This document shows, piece after piece, positions 42,740 through 56,920 of a DNA stretch of 64,000 bases. A program made the translations under genes and the position numbers. Below the pieces are notes generated by a model, which saw only the letters and a list, made by a program, of their open reading frames with translations, ran no database searches and was not told where the DNA came from. This DNA comes from Clusia tigrina (lineage: Eukaryota; Arthropoda; Insecta; Diptera; Clusiidae): the NCBI GenBank assembly GCA_920105625.2, contig OV050030.1, positions 410,703,034 through 410,767,033 on the forward strand, read 5' to 3'. Numbering within the stretch: the stretch's first letter is position 1; every line of letters begins with the position of its first letter.

Positions 42740-45700
42740 TAATTATAATAGGGTATGTACAGATTACTAGGCTACTGATAAGTGCCTAAGTTTACATTTC
42801 AGAGTGTAATTCAAAATTAAAAATAATTAAACTAATTAAAGACAAACAACATTTCCATATGTTCGCTTTAGCATTATTCTGCTTGCGGTTTTTGACGAAT
42901 TTTCATTTAACATTTTATTAGTTTATTAGAACATAGTTCAAGAACAAATTGTGGTGTTGAATTTTTTCCCATCATTTCCTCAAACATCAAGTAGAAATAT
43001 TTGCTGAATAATATAAGAACACCACAAACACCAAATTAAACAATAGAAAAGCAATCGCCAATAGAGTGAAATTTTGCAGAAGTCTTCCGAATATGCACAA
43101 AGCAGGAAATTAAGATAAATATGCCTACCTCATCAATGAGAATGTGTGTAAAGACCACAGAACGCCAACAAAGAAAATTAAACTAAAGGAAAGCACTGAG
43201 GAGACGAGCTCACACACAGCAGACTAGCAGATACAGCAGACTAGCAGATACAGCAGACTAGCGGATACAGCAGACTAGCGGATAAAGCACATGGTAATGG
43301 GACGATAACGATCACAACAACAACGATTCACATTCTAATTTCAACAACCAAAACAACAGCCGTAAGCCGAAAGGCAAACTATTGCTACATACAACAGAAT
43401 TATAGCCACAAGTCGAAATCACAGTATACAAACTTGACGCTGACCACATAAAACAAAGTACATACAACAATAAAGCAATGCTACAACAACACTAATATGC
43501 TCTTAGCAGCAGAGCATGTTGACCACTGCCCCAGGCATTTCTGATGAACCAGGATTAAAATGGAATTCATACAATCAGAAAGTGCACCTTGGCTTCGTTA
43601 TAAAAGCGGCTACAACTGGTCACATGCAAAGAATGTCTTCTTTCTGCGGCCTCCACAGCAACAACAACTCGTCTATCTGTGTATAGCAGGATAATAGTAA
43701 TATAGCAATTTAGCAGAGCACTCCAAGAAAATATTCAGAATAAGGGCTGAAACATACGGAAACTAATTTCACTGTCAATATAAGACTAGAGGATGTCTGC
43801 AATTACATATACATTATAATTTATTAATCAGATAACTTCATTTTATATACTAAATGAAATGATGTACTTAAAGAAACTAAATGTGTTTGTCATCAACTCC
43901 TTGACACAAACCAGCTTACCTCCAGATTTGAGTCGTTACAATATCGTGATTGTTTTAACATCGCAGACAATTTGTAATACTACCAGCAGTTGACATAATA
44001 TGACTCTTAGAGTGAAAATCTAAGGAATTACATGAGAATATGTAAGAGAAAAGTTTTGCCTAGACCACTGAATGAGGGTGTGATCATCATCACTTAAAAA
44101 ACAAAATTCCCGAGGAGAGGAGCTGATTTAGTCGATAACCATGGAGGAGTCCAACACATCAGCATGGTGACGACCTTGCTGATGGTGCATAAAGCATTTT
44201 CACCTGACCTCAACGCAAAAAAAATAAAAAATCACTTCAATTTCACTTCACACCTTTGGAAATTAGGCCTTTTTCAATGCGTTTTTCTGATACCCATCTT
44301 TATGTTTTATTTTGCTTTCCTCTAAGAATTGTGTACCAAAATGAAATAGGAATGGAGAACAAAAAGTAAGGAAGGAGAATATAAAAAACTCATTTTCAAA
44401 CTATAAAGAAGAGAATGTCAGCTGGCCGTAATAGTGTTCCTAACGGTACATTCCAATAACGATGTTTGAAATGATCACCATCTCTATGGAATCATCTTCG
44501 AAAAGGAACTCGCTACATATTTGGAATCAAAAGCAAACTGCAAACAAAATAACTGGAATATATCCATTACTCCAAGAATCTTCTATATTAGAACTGGTCA
44601 CTTACTATCCATGCCATTATCTTCATATCAACAAATGAAAAGTAACATGAGGGCTATATTAGAATGGATGGACTCAACTTCAGCTGAAACTATTCGCAAT
44701 AATTGGTCTGAGTGCATTTTACAGAATTGTTCCACAACACACCTACTAAAAATTCCCTAATAACTATCTTCGAGGATCTATAAATATATCTCTTATATAT
44801 CTCTATAAGTCCCAGCGAGTGCTAAAATTAAACAAATACATTTCTATTGAAATTTTCGATTTATAATATTGAAAATATTGGATAATTTTTCTTGGTGATT
44901 TCCATTTACATTAGAAGTAATTACAGTTCTTTTCCTATCAATATTCCTTTTTTTAATTAATAATTATATCTAATTTCTGCCAACAAAATAAGGAAGCACA
45001 GTAAATGTGAAGTTTCCGTTGCCAACGTCTTTCCTAACAGCACACGCATCTAATTGGGAACTAAAAATAAGAGCAAATTACAGTTTCTATTTAGAAATAG
45101 GTTTTCTAAAAAATGTTCCTCCACAAACTTGAAAATAAACTTAAGATTCAAAGGATAACAATCTACAAAGGGCACTAGTAAATATCATCATATCCTGCCC
45201 CTACCCAAATGCTGTCCTTACCAAGCCAAACTACGTGTAAGCAAGTGTCTGCATTCTCGCAAACAAGACTCCGCCATTGTTCCTCAGCTCTTGGCTTTGC
45301 CTCTATTTTCGTTTCTCTTCACTTCACATCTTCACCCATGCTGCCCAGCTCTCTTCTGTCTTTCATGTACGCTTAGATAGCTGTTGACTTTCTTTGTTGT
45401 TGTTATTGTTGATGGTGTTGTTGTTTGTTGTTGTTATTGTTATTTATTTAGGTGTTGTCCTGCATTCTCTGTACACGGTACGAAGTAACCCCCCCTTGTT
45501 GCTGCAGTTACGGTTACTGACTGACCCACTTGGCAGCTTGGTACTTGTTTAACAGTCGATAAAAAAACCTTTGTGATCGAATTTATAATGACTCCCTTTC
45601 AATACAATAACAAGAATCACACCAACAACATCAAATTGCGTCAAAACATATTGCACCAATTTACACCAGAATTTAGAGCGGAATTTGTTGCATTTGGCAA

Positions 45701-48484
45701 GTGCGTTTTGTTATCTGGGGCTAATGTGACTGCATTCGTATCCATTTGCATGGCCGGCGAGGATAAGTGGTAAGCAAGGGAATCTGGAGCATGGCAAATG
45801 GAGGTGGTGCTTGAAAGATTGGCAGATGGCACCAATGCCTTTCGTACGTAACAACGTGCATAGGGACTGAGGAGTGACAAAGCACTGCTGATTTTTCAGT
45901 TACAATCGTTCTTCAATTCGATGTTGATAAGGAGCTTGTTTTTGGCAGTAAGGTGGTACTTTACTGAAATCCTTCTAAGAACTACGAACCACAAACTAGA
46001 ATTTCAGTTCAATAAAAACAGCATATGGTTGAAGGAGGCAATGGAGGTCAGGTTAGTGCCTGCATTAAAGTACGTTGACGAGGCATCAGAGTGATTCGAT
46101 ATTATCAAAAAGGCACATTACTGATGATCTAAAGATACTACGAATACATTGGACGACTCTGGCTTAAATTACACTTTTTTGTGTGGAAGTTTTCAACCCA
46201 GTTCGAATTTGCTGCATGCAAGAAAGTATTTTAGAAATAATACTCTTATGTGGGTGGTGTGTCACCTCTTAGTTACAATGACTACACTTCATCCTAAATT
46301 TGTGGAGGCCTGCATTTGGTTTGAAAGCACAGATGAACAATATTCATGGTCAACAATTCATCTTATGAAGGCGACTATTCAGTGAATACAGTAGTTTATT
46401 TGTCAGAATGAAATACTGAATATTAACGCGTCCCCAACAAGTGCAAAAGGATCCAACCGTCATCCAACATTCGATCTCTCTTTATGAAGTTGCCCAACAG
46501 TTCTGCTCAGACCCATTAAATGCATTCAATTGTCGTCGCTCGGCAGCTCATTTGATTCTCACAGATGTTGCAGTTACTTGTGGAGCGGATTTCATTTATA
46601 ATACATCATTGTCACAGTTTCACTTTATAAATTAAAGTGCTCCCACTTATTTAAACATTAGCTACATGTTTAATAAGATAAGTCCTTAAATTTAATATGT
46701 ATTCCAATTCGTATCTTTCTAAGATACTTAAAGCAAGATCGAGGAAGCATCAAAAATAGACACCGCAATACAATATGAATCCGCAAACTTTCTATGAATT
46801 ACTGACTCTCAAACGTAAGAGGGTTGGTATCTATCTGAACTAAATTTGCACAACATCCCACATGAATGTGTGGCATGACACATGGCACAGGTATATAAGG
46901 GTTGAATGTCATGTTTGCTCACAGTGAACCCAAAAAGCGTTGGGTTGGATGTTTTAGTTGAATGGCTGCATCCATAGAAGAGCAATTTTTCCAAGTTTAT
47001 GACCCCATTGCTTCAAAAATGTACACAAATTTCAAATAGTAACTAGTAGTGTAGATGTGAGGTTAACAATTCCTTTCAGTGTAATATGTAGATCGAATGG
47101 TTGAGTATGTAAAATTTAAAAGAAATTAAGTTTATTTCTGAAAGGGGAATTAATTACGTTTGTTTTTTTCCCAGTGTCACAGATTTTGTTTGGACTGATT
47201 TAAAGCAGCTTTAAAGGAGAAGCACTCACAAATCCTTTCAGATCCAACAGCCTGATGAAGATATTGTATTCTGAAATCCCACATTTTGAGTGGTTTATTC
47301 GAGTAAGTTCCAGTAGTTAAAACCTAAATGGGGCTTTATCTAATTAATAGGTTCCAAACTTCTCACTGAGAATTTTCAAGATACCCACAATCAAACAACC
47401 TAATTAAATTTACAACTCTCATAAGTTATTTTCTGTTAAGTGTGCTCACATCCTTGAGTAAAGCTCACCAATTAATCCTTGTAAGAAAAGAAAATGTGTG
47501 TCTATCAATAAAATTTTCACCAACAAAAATGAAATAAATTATGCTTAGATGCAATTTATATCAATAAGTTTCACACACATATGCACACTAACTAACGCAC
47601 ACAAATAAAGAAAAGCAGCATTCGAAGGCATAATGGCAACGTAATGTAACGCATACGCCATGGTGGGTTTTTAACGGATTCCTCATAAACTGATGCGGCT
47701 TTAGCACACAATACGTCACCTTTTTACATATGCCAAACAGCATGATTTACACTGTGTGCGTGTTAATGTGATTCCGTATAAGTATATGGAGATTGTGTTC
47801 ACGTGTGTGTGCATTCGTTTGTGAGTCGCATTGAGTCATGTTCTGTGTCACGCCTTTGCGATTTTATTTTCATTTTACTACGTGCGTTTATTTTTATCTC
47901 ATTTTGTTTGTATTGTGCTTTGAGTGTACGACTGAATGCGTGTACAAATATCCCTGTGTGTGTATGTGATACTGACAACATTTTGCACAAATTGTTGTCA
48001 TCGATAAAATCGAATCAAAATATTCGTTGCAAATGCAATATGCGCAATAGTTGAACCGTTTACTGCGGCATCGGAATGTGTAACCTGCCCGCGTTGATTT
48101 CCTCCAAGGAATTTGCCGCAAATAGTCCCTGCCATCCCCTAAGAATTGAAGTTTTATTTTTTATTGGTACTTTTGAGGTCATACCACTTGGTGGAATGAA
48201 ATTCTTTTGTTCTGTTGCTTTGACACTTTGGTATCTTGGGAAGTTGTGTGCTGTGTCTATGAGATTTTAATTTTGTCAAACACAGCGACATAAAAAAATT
48301 CGTTCTGTCAGTGGGAGTTTTAGGAGGAATTCATTATAGTAATTATTGAAACCTTTTGGAAAAGAGTACTTGAAGCCACAGAAATTCGTTGGATTTACAT
48401 AAAAAGAGCGACCATATTAGAATCCTATACGGACATAGCCAGAGGTATTGATTACCTTCCTTCTTCCCTCTGTTTCGAAAGAAA
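42740..48484. other. Gene-poor DNA with a 17-bp tandem repeat
   Basis: Contains the 17-bp repeat listed separately and TTG-rich runs at 45390-45455. The open frames at 44521-44760, 45573-45773 and 46149-46385 have no recognisable domain or neighbours that would support a gene. Confidence 0.4.
43216..43283. repeat. Four tandem copies of a 17-bp repeat
   Basis: ACAGCAGACTAGCAGAT occurs four times head to tail without gaps. Units 3 and 4 share an A-to-G change (AGCGGAT), so the array grew by duplicating a variant unit. Confidence 0.95.
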
Positions 48485-48640
48485 TTTTTGGGTTTGGATT
48501 CCTTCCAGAGAGGAATGGCTCGAGGGGGATCCATCACCAGATACTCCCATCAAGATATACACACACGGATCAAAAATGAATATCTGTGTGGGATCAGGAG
48601 TTTATTGCGATATGCCCTCAATCAGTGAATCATTACACAT
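48485..48640 (+). mobile_element. LINE RNase H fragment
   Basis: The plus strand reads IKIYTHGSKMNICVGSGVYCDMPSISES, matching the start of a LINE RNase H domain (I-x-I-Y-T-D-G-S-K; the catalytic D is H here). About 50 residues are recognisable, after which stops intervene. It is a dead fragment of the RNase H-bearing LINE class. Confidence 0.72.
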
Positions 48641-49909
48641 TAAAACCTAAATGGTCACCAGACCTAATGGTACCAAAATACTATGTTTATGCTAAGGAGC
48701 TTGTCTGTTAACAACTTGCAAGATATGTGAAAGATATTATTTTATAAGGACACAGCCGAAGTCCCAGTACACTCTGATACAAAGCATACCAATAGGGGTC
48801 CAAATATGAAAATCTTTTCTCTTCATACCTTTTCTTGCCATAATTCACCTCCCATCTAAATCTACGCTTTTGTGCTAACGGCTAACTTTTGTTTTCCTTA
48901 GCTTTAATTCAAGCCTAGTGTATAATGGATCTGTCACAACCAAAATAGAGGAATTAGGTACTATCATAATCGAATTTTAGTGGTCTTAATTCACCACTTC
49001 AACTGAAAATGATTATTACCAAGTTTATTTTTATTAAATATCAAATAGCACAGATTCTTCACTGGACTCTCGAAGAGTGTAACCAGCAAGACAAACACAT
49101 TGATTCATGTCATCGAAATATACCAACAATAGCCTCAAAGTGCCTCATCTTTTGTAAACCAATCATCAACTGACAATAAACCACAAAAAATATACACTAT
49201 GTCTTGCCTACGTGGCTTACACAGGCACTCACAAACAAAAAGTGGAACAATCCTCCAACAACATTTGCCAATTTCACCAGATTTGCAGAGAACTTACAAA
49301 AAAGCCAACAACTTTTACTTTTCTGACCGCAGCAACAAAAAAAAATCAACTTAAAAGTAAAGAATTATGTAAATCTCTATGCAGTAAAATACAAAACTTA
49401 AAATTAAGTTTAAGCTGAAATATATACGCAAGCACAACAAAAAGGCTTAAAGGCAAGGCCAGTGCAAGGATGAAAATCTGTTAGAAGGCAAAGCACTACG
49501 CCCGAGCCCCCCGTGGTTGGCGTTGACAAGAACTGGCAGCATAACAAAAGCAAAAACAAACAGAAACACAAAAATGAAAATAAAAACAAAAGCGGAAAAT
49601 ATCCAACAGGGTAATTTGAGGAAGAACTTAACTTTTTGCATTAACATTGTTGATTATTAAAAATTTACAACGCAACATATGCAACGACTATAATAGCACC
49701 AACAAAAACAACAACAACAGCACTACCACTACCAGCAGCAGCACCACAAACGCTACTCCAACAGCAAGAAAAGTTTCCCAACTACGAGTAGCAACCTACT
49801 CTGCAACCAACCAACAGGCGGGACTTTATGAAGTTCGTTGATGTTGCGACTTTCCAGGTACACACACATCCGCATACAACACTCGACAACACACACACAT
49901 ACACTCACA

Positions 49910-49953
<44 letters not shown>

Positions 49954-51180
49954 CAAAGAGAAAGCCGGTATGAGCGCGACAGAGTTTCCTACTCCCTACT
50001 TTACACAGCCGTAATAATAAAAGTGTTAAATATTTGCTGATGTTTATGCTGTTTTAGTAGTTTATGTTGCTCTTGTGTGGACATTTTACATTGACAACAC
50101 ACACACTCAAATATGAACACACACAAACACACGCACATTCCCATGCCTATACGTATGCATATAAAATCATTCCGCATGCATTAAAAAAGGCATAAAGTAA
50201 AAAACAAAACGAAGGAAAAACTTTTCCAACACACAACAAAAAAGCGTCAGGAACACCACAAAAACAAAAAGTTAAGAAAATCTCTTAAGAGAGATTATCT
50301 CCTGGTATTTACATGGGCGCTCGTACGTGTGTAGTGGTATAGCTGTGTTTGTGTGTGTGTTTGTGCGTACTATTGCAAGGTGTCTGCGTTAGTGTTACCG
50401 CCTGCACCTCCCGCACCGGCTCAGTAATAAGTTTTCGAGTTTGCGTGCGTTGGATTGCCTGAAGCTCACATTCCCGTAGGAATGGATTTTTCTCGCTTGT
50501 TTTATTTTTTGTCGTGGTTGTTGTTAGTGTCCTTATTTTCATCATCTACGCTCGTAAATAAGCAAATAAGAAAGTTTTCCGTATGCTGCTGTTGATGCTT
50601 CTCCTGTTAGCTTACCTCGGTTTTAATGCTTAAATTAACTAAAAGATTATTACTTTTATATTGTAACTAAACTTTTTCATCATCTCGGTTGGCAGGAACA
50701 ACAGCGACAACACCGGCACCAGAGGCAGGGCAATATTTCATGCAATATATAAAACGTCAACTTCCGTTCAAGTATTTTATTAGAGGGTTTCTACGTCAAT
50801 ATGCGACGGGAGTGAATTTTATTGTGATTAAAAACTTTCAAATCGGTTCCGCTCGAATTGCATAACTCTGTGAAGAAAGTTGGAAATATTCTAAAGATAT
50901 GTACGAATACGGAGTTTCTGCAGACACCTGGAACTACTATCTCGTAGCAAGGCAGCTAGAAATACATACACAAGGAGGTGTTTTCTTTCGAATACGCATC
51001 CGAGGATTTTATACGCTAGAGACCACAACATTATAAACGAGTTCCTAATGTACGAGAGTACCCAAGAACACCACCAATTGAACAAATTCCTCGCGCAAAA
51101 TGTCTCCTCATAAATTTGTTGTGTTTGCTCATGGGGTCACTCCATATTATCTGCACTACGAGTTAGCCCGACTAAAACAG
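48641..51180. other. AT-rich DNA with (CA)n and CAA-rich microsatellites
   Basis: (CA)n lies at 49886-49951 and CAACAAC/CAGCAG runs at 49700-49760. The overlapping open frames at 49753-49956 and 49828-50040 are translations of the CA repeat. Confidence 0.5.
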
Positions 51181-52660
51181 TAGTTGTTTAAGTACTACAA
51201 GTTAGGCTAGGTTATCGTGGTAGCCGGTCTACAGACCAACTCACTCAGACGACCATGGGTTGTGATACTACCGGGAAACCACGCACCTCTAATTTACTCG
51301 AAGCCCTAATAAAGCGCAAGATTTGTCTGCCCTTCGCGCCAGACACTTCTGTAAGAGACTTAAAAGCGTAAAGAGCCTATAGAAGAGATGTTCAACAGTC
51401 TCCTCTTTCTCCTCATCCCCACAGCTTCTGCAGTATTCATGAGAGAATACTCCCAGCCAGAGAGCATGCCTGCCGAATAGCCAATGATCAGTTATACAAG
51501 CCACGATCTTCTCTCGACAGGGCAAGCAAGACTCTGGATTTCCTCCTATTAAGCTCCGGCCACATTAGCCTAGTTGTGAAGCAAGTGCCCTCGTGTGCCC
51601 AACACCCATTGGCCTCACGCACTACCCTATCGTTCTGCATCAGTTAACAGGTGGCAATTGGTATATCAACCTTGCATCTGTCCATGCAGAATGGAAGGTT
51701 GGCGCCCCGTCTGGCTAGCTCATCAGCCCTACAGTTCCCATCAATATCCCTATGTACCGGAACTCATATTAGGCTTACTGATATCATTTAAGGCTGCCCG
51801 GCAGTCCTGAGCAATTTTTGATTTCAGTGCCACCGAGTTCATTGACTTCATGGCCGCCTGGCTATCCGAGTAGATATTTATAATAGTTTTTGTTGCGTCG
51901 TGTCTATTGAAGTAGACGGCTACCTCCTTTTTGGCTAGGACAACTGCCTGATAAACACTGCAGTGGTCAGGAAGACGGAACGAAAGTTCAGTCCAGGTTC
52001 TTTTGAGAAAGCTCCAAAGTCAATTCTATTGTCAAGTTTGAATCCATCTGTGTAGAAATTCAGTTCCCCCTTCTCTATGCCATGAGTGTTGGGCACTCTC
52101 TTCTAGACGGAATATGTGTCTGGAAGTGCCTTTCAAAGTTGAGATTAGTTATAGAGTGGTCAATGTGTTGGATAAAACTACTCCAGGTATGCAGGATAGT
52201 CGACTGTTCAATCTGCCGCACATTTCAGCCTTAGTTCTGATGCGGCGGGCACTTGTTTCCCTACTGGCTCTAATGTAGGTAGGTTGAGTATCACTTCTAA
52301 TGCTTTAGTTGGAGTGGCCGTTCTTTGGACTGTGCTCAGAATCTTCGAATAGCTTTGTTTTTCAGTGGCTGGCCACCATACCAGAATTCCATATAGCAAT
52401 ACAGGTCTGACCACAGAAATTTACAGTCAGTGCATAATTCGTTGGGATAGCGCCCACTTGCTTCCGACCGCTTTTTTACACGTGTATAAACCAGTTTCCA
52501 GGTAAGCTCCTATGCAGTAATTGTTCCAAATTTTTGACTGTCTCCTTCATCAGAATTTCCACACCTTTGTTTGTTAGCGGGGAGACCGTAGGAAGTCTAT
52601 TTTTCTTAGAGAAGAGGAATAATTCCATTTTATCGTACTAACTGGTACAGCTTACGTAAT
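51181..52660 (-). mobile_element. LINE 3' half: RT C-terminus, RNase H, zinc knuckle, 3' tail
   Basis: Reading leftward: RPVLLYGILVWWPATEK and ALEVILNLPTLEP (52414-52208), the segment between RT and RNase H; a broken RNase H with DSQAAMKSMNSVALKSKIAQ (51860-51780) and LARRGANLPF-like text; the terminal CITDHWLFGRHA with CRSCGDEEKEETVEHLF (51500-51380); and a 3' UTR with GGTAGTATCACAACCCATGG and GTAGACCGGCTACCACG, ending in CCTAGCCTAAC at about 51190. Several stops and shifts are present. This copy links the coding region to the tail seen alone at 54.7 kb. Confidence 0.82.
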
Positions 52661-54649
52661 GGTCTATAAGAGGGATACTAAATAAGTGGATGGAATTCAC
52701 TTATTTTTTCCGGCATAGATAGGCTTGTATATCAATTAGAAATAACTATTATACGATTTTCTAATGCCGCTGTAGTCTCTTGTCCTATTCTTCCGGAAAA
52801 ACAAGCAGCTTTACAACGCTTCAAACCCGAACAACTGTTTTTGTCGTTGGCTCATTTTGAAAGAATCTGCCTATTGGTATTTGCTCTCTAGTTAATAAAT
52901 GTACGAGTATATCAGAGACACGTGAACTATCACGATGTAACTCAACTTCTTTGAAGCACCATGCTTTTATTTTTTCATCCTTTGTTTGCATCCATCAATA
53001 CGAGCTTCTTCTTGTGTAATTGCTAAATTATGGGAACCTCCAATTGTTACTCTGGGGCCAATAAGGATAGGACGTAATTAAAACTCACAGAGTGTGACGA
53101 TCTTGCGATCCCGAGTACAGCATTAATGTTCTCCCGGACAACAGCTGTATTTGGATCCCCACTCTAGGCTTGTCTGTAAACGAACGACTGCGCAACTGCA
53201 TTTGACATACCATTGAAATACTGTGGCCTTAGATGCAAATTCATAACTATATATAACTGTTGAGATATTCCCCGTCTGAAAAAGTGCAAAATAATCCCAC
53301 GAAATCGCCACGGGTGTTTTCGTTGAGACACAATTTTAAAGTTTATGTCAACCACACAAATAATAACCGTGTAAAAAAACTTTCTGAGTACGTGCATTGA
53401 AAATTGCCAACTTTATGATGATAACGTTAGATTGTTTAAAGCCACACCAGGTGATCACGCGAAAGTGGAGCGGCAACGAAATAAAAAGGCGGTTATGCCG
53501 ACCCAGAACATACGAATAACTGAAACCACAGAGTGGTAGATTGTTATTGGTTTTTCATTGCTTCTTTCTTTAGCTGGGCTTTATATAGTCTAGTGCTTTG
53601 CTGGTCTTCACAAAAGAGAGGAGGAGCCAAAAGCAAAGCTTCCGGAAGTACTTTCGATCTCCGGCCCATCGTAAGCAATTGCAGTCAGAGATGATTACAC
53701 TTTTTATGGAACGGGTGGCAAAATACCGAAAGGTTACCTTCGTTGAAGCCCAACGTTTTTCAAACTGTGTTTTCGCTTAAACACCAGGGCTTCCATATGT
53801 GAGAACTTCTATAGTAACCTAAACCTAATTATACTTTTAGTAAACTGCTTTAATATGCCAATGTGATTCAATATTGAAGGATCTGTTCTGCTTAATTTCA
53901 TTTGCCAAAGCACTAAAGTCGGGTAAAGGTCAGCATGAATTGTAGAGAGAATATAATAAATATCGTTTACCTATATACTCGTAACCAACTGTTTTCAGAT
54001 ATGGCACTGGTCTGAAATATAAAAAAATCCGTTGATGGGTTCTTTACCACTGCCGATGCCATGTGAATTCATGCCAAGTATGTCAAAATATGAATTTTTA
54101 GAAACATCAGTTCGTCAAACTCTGCTATTAGAATTCATGGTGTAAAATGGGTAGAGCGGTACTCTTTATCATGCTTTATAGTCCTTACTTGCTATAAAGC
54201 CTGTCTTCCTCAAATAATCAATGCTCCATGTTAAGTTGCACAGTAATGCTTGGCTTTCCTAGTTTAGAGCATATGGTTAAAATATATTATTAAAAGCAGG
54301 AAACCACTGCACCTGCATTCCACCCAGAGTGTTTTTGCCCTACTATCAATAAGTTGGTTTATGCTGTTTCATTCTGATGAATTTTATTGTATTTTATTTG
54401 TTTGTATCGATAGCTCATATATTTTAGTTTAATAATTTGGTTTACAAAAAGTGTGTTCTCGGTTTTCTGAACGAAATGATCTTTCGGGATTCCCTCAGCG
54501 GTTGAAGTTAAAAGTAAAAATGGTTTCCCTCGACTGTTGAATTCAAAGTGTGAATGTTGTGTGGCTCGCTGGATATTCGAAAATCAAATGAAGATGTGGT
54601 GCGGCTGGTCGAAAATCAAATGTAGTATGGCTCGGGGTTCGGAGTGAAT
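52661..54649. other. AT-rich DNA without recognisable gene
   Basis: Short open frames (53123-53397 minus, 53598-53780 plus) have no recognisable domain. Nothing else is identified. Confidence 0.4.
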
Positions 54650-54747
54650 CGGAGGTGCGTTGTTACGCGGTGGTATCACAATGGACCCATGGTGGTCTGA
54701 ATGAGCTGGTCCTTAGACCGGCTGCCACGTTAACCTAACCTAACCTA
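54650..54747 (+). mobile_element. LINE 3' tail ending in (CCTAA)n
   Basis: It reads GGTGGTATCACAATGGACCC, then CATGGTGGTCTGAATGAGC, CTTAGACCGGCTGCCACG, and ends TTAACCTAACCTAACCTA (to 54747). It is the same tail as on the minus strand at 51.2 kb, without coding sequence. The end consists of about three pentanucleotides. Confidence 0.75.
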
Positions 54748-56920
54748 GTATGGCTCCCTCGATCGTCGCAAATGAAGTGGCCGAGTCAACCTGCGAGACA
54801 TCGCAAGGAAACGATGGATGCGATAAAAGATAGCTGCGGAGCGGTACAAACCTTTGCCAGCTTTCTATACTCACAATTCAGAGCATGCCACTTTACGAAT
54901 TGAGAGGCATATCATGGTGACGCTCGCACAGGTTCACAACGTAAACACTCTTAATTAAATAAATCATCTTCATATAATATGCTCTGCGATATTTAGACTC
55001 AATACGAATAAACAACAAAATTGCTTTTAGATTTAAAATTGCCAAACGAATTTCCATTGTGAAATTTATGGAAATTTCGAGCAGAAAATTCACAGAAGTA
55101 CAGAGACTTCAAAGGAATTGAATACATGTCTAGTTAAAGTCCTCACTAAAGGTATTCAACTGACCTAAAAATGAATGAATTGGCGATGATAGGTGCTAAG
55201 CCATAGCTTATGAAAATAGTTGAGGACAAGTTCATTCACGCCATTTTATCTGTTGCTTAGGACATGCGCACCTTTCAGAAATTCCAAAACACCGAGTTCA
55301 AATTCTTAAGTAAAACAGGAGCTCAAGTAAGGTAATGCAGACTGAAAATTAGACACAATGCATGTGTCCAGGCATTTGATTAACTGCTTGGCGCGCACAT
55401 GGAGACATGATGATTGATGTGCAGCAGACAACAAAGAATATGCAAATCTGCGAAACTTAATTTTGTAAGCTCGCTGGAACAGACCAAAACGCTTCCCTTC
55501 CCCCTGCATTTATCAAAGCCCAATGGAAAATATTGTAATAATTTTTGTGTTTCTTTATTTAATTTTTTTGCGTTACTTTTACGCAAAAATTGCTTTTTAA
55601 TTTGCCACGCATTGCACCCGAGCAATTATTGAAATTTTTTGCACAATTCAATAAACAAAATAAGCCGAGATTAATATTAAATTCCGGGAGAAAGTACGTG
55701 GCTGCAGCCGGAGTAGAAGCTGGATCGGGACTGCGGGCTGCTGGCGAGCCCACTGAAGTGTTGCCGAACTGCGCACTGCGAAGTGCTTCATCAAAAATTA
55801 CCATTAAAAATTAAGCTAGAGCTGTGCGCGGAAATCGCGCAATACCCCGGTGAAGGGACTCGTTTCAGTGGCTCTGAGCGGGGATTTTCTGGGGTAACTT
55901 GCGTAACTGATAGAATAAGCGAGGTTACGCGTTTATTACTTTTCAATAAATCATAATTTTACGAACTTTTTCTGCCGCTCTTTTTATTGCCCGGCCAGTG
56001 GGGTTACGATTTTGAACACTCACGGAGACTGTTGATTGTGAGTATTGGAGCGTAAAAAATAAATTTAATAATCGGAAACCGTGAAGAACTGGGCGGCAGG
56101 AAATGTGGGTGTGTTTGTGTTTTTGTTGGTGTTTTTGAATATTCGCATTTTGCATATTTGGCAGCCAATAAAACACGCCGCTCGTAAAAGCGTACGCGAA
56201 TTCCAGCAAACACAGACGTCGTGGTACTTGCCAGCACCCAAATTTTATCGTTAACGGTGAGCATATAAATAATAAACAGTGCTGCTGCTTCTGCTGCGCT
56301 CTGTGTTGACCAACTCCGTTAACCGACCGTCACTTCGCTGTTCTTTTCCATAACTTTTTGCCTCCCACACCGCACTGATAAGCATAAAGGCCATCCATTT
56401 ATTTCTTAGGCCACATTTTTCTGTTGGTTGTACCCGCAGTAATTTTATGGCGGCTGATTTTTCAATCCACCACGTGTTGCCGCGCACTTTCCTTATCACC
56501 GTGAATGCAGAATGAGCCGGCGGCGGTAATAAACCAGAGTGCAGTACTTTTTCAAAATTACTTTTTACTTAATATAAATGAATATTTTTAATGGGGCCCT
56601 ACCTGTGCATGAAATATTGTCTCATAAAATTATAATTCCTCCAACTGAGATTACTTTAAGCAGTTGAGCATAAAATTATTCTGTTTGTATTCACACTCGC
56701 AGGTCATGCATTAAATCAACGGCGCTCAGTTGTGGTCTGCTGGCACACTGCAAATCGTTTGGAGGAGGGGTACTGAAATTGTATAGAAACATCGTACTAT
56801 GAACAATAATGAAAGTAATTCTCTTCAAATCTCTTTGTCATATCTTTCAATTCACTTTACTCCTCCTTCACGCTGAAAGGAAGGCCCCCGTAATTAAACG
56901 GCTACATTCAAAATAAATAT
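54748..56920. other. AT-rich DNA with a GC-richer island
   Basis: The island at 55685-55890 is GC-rich with short open frames on both strands. No domain is recognised, and no promoter or splice context supports an exon. Confidence 0.35.

Noticed and set aside
49753..50040. Open frames of repeated Thr-His and Val-Cys
   Set aside because: They are translations of a (CA)n microsatellite.
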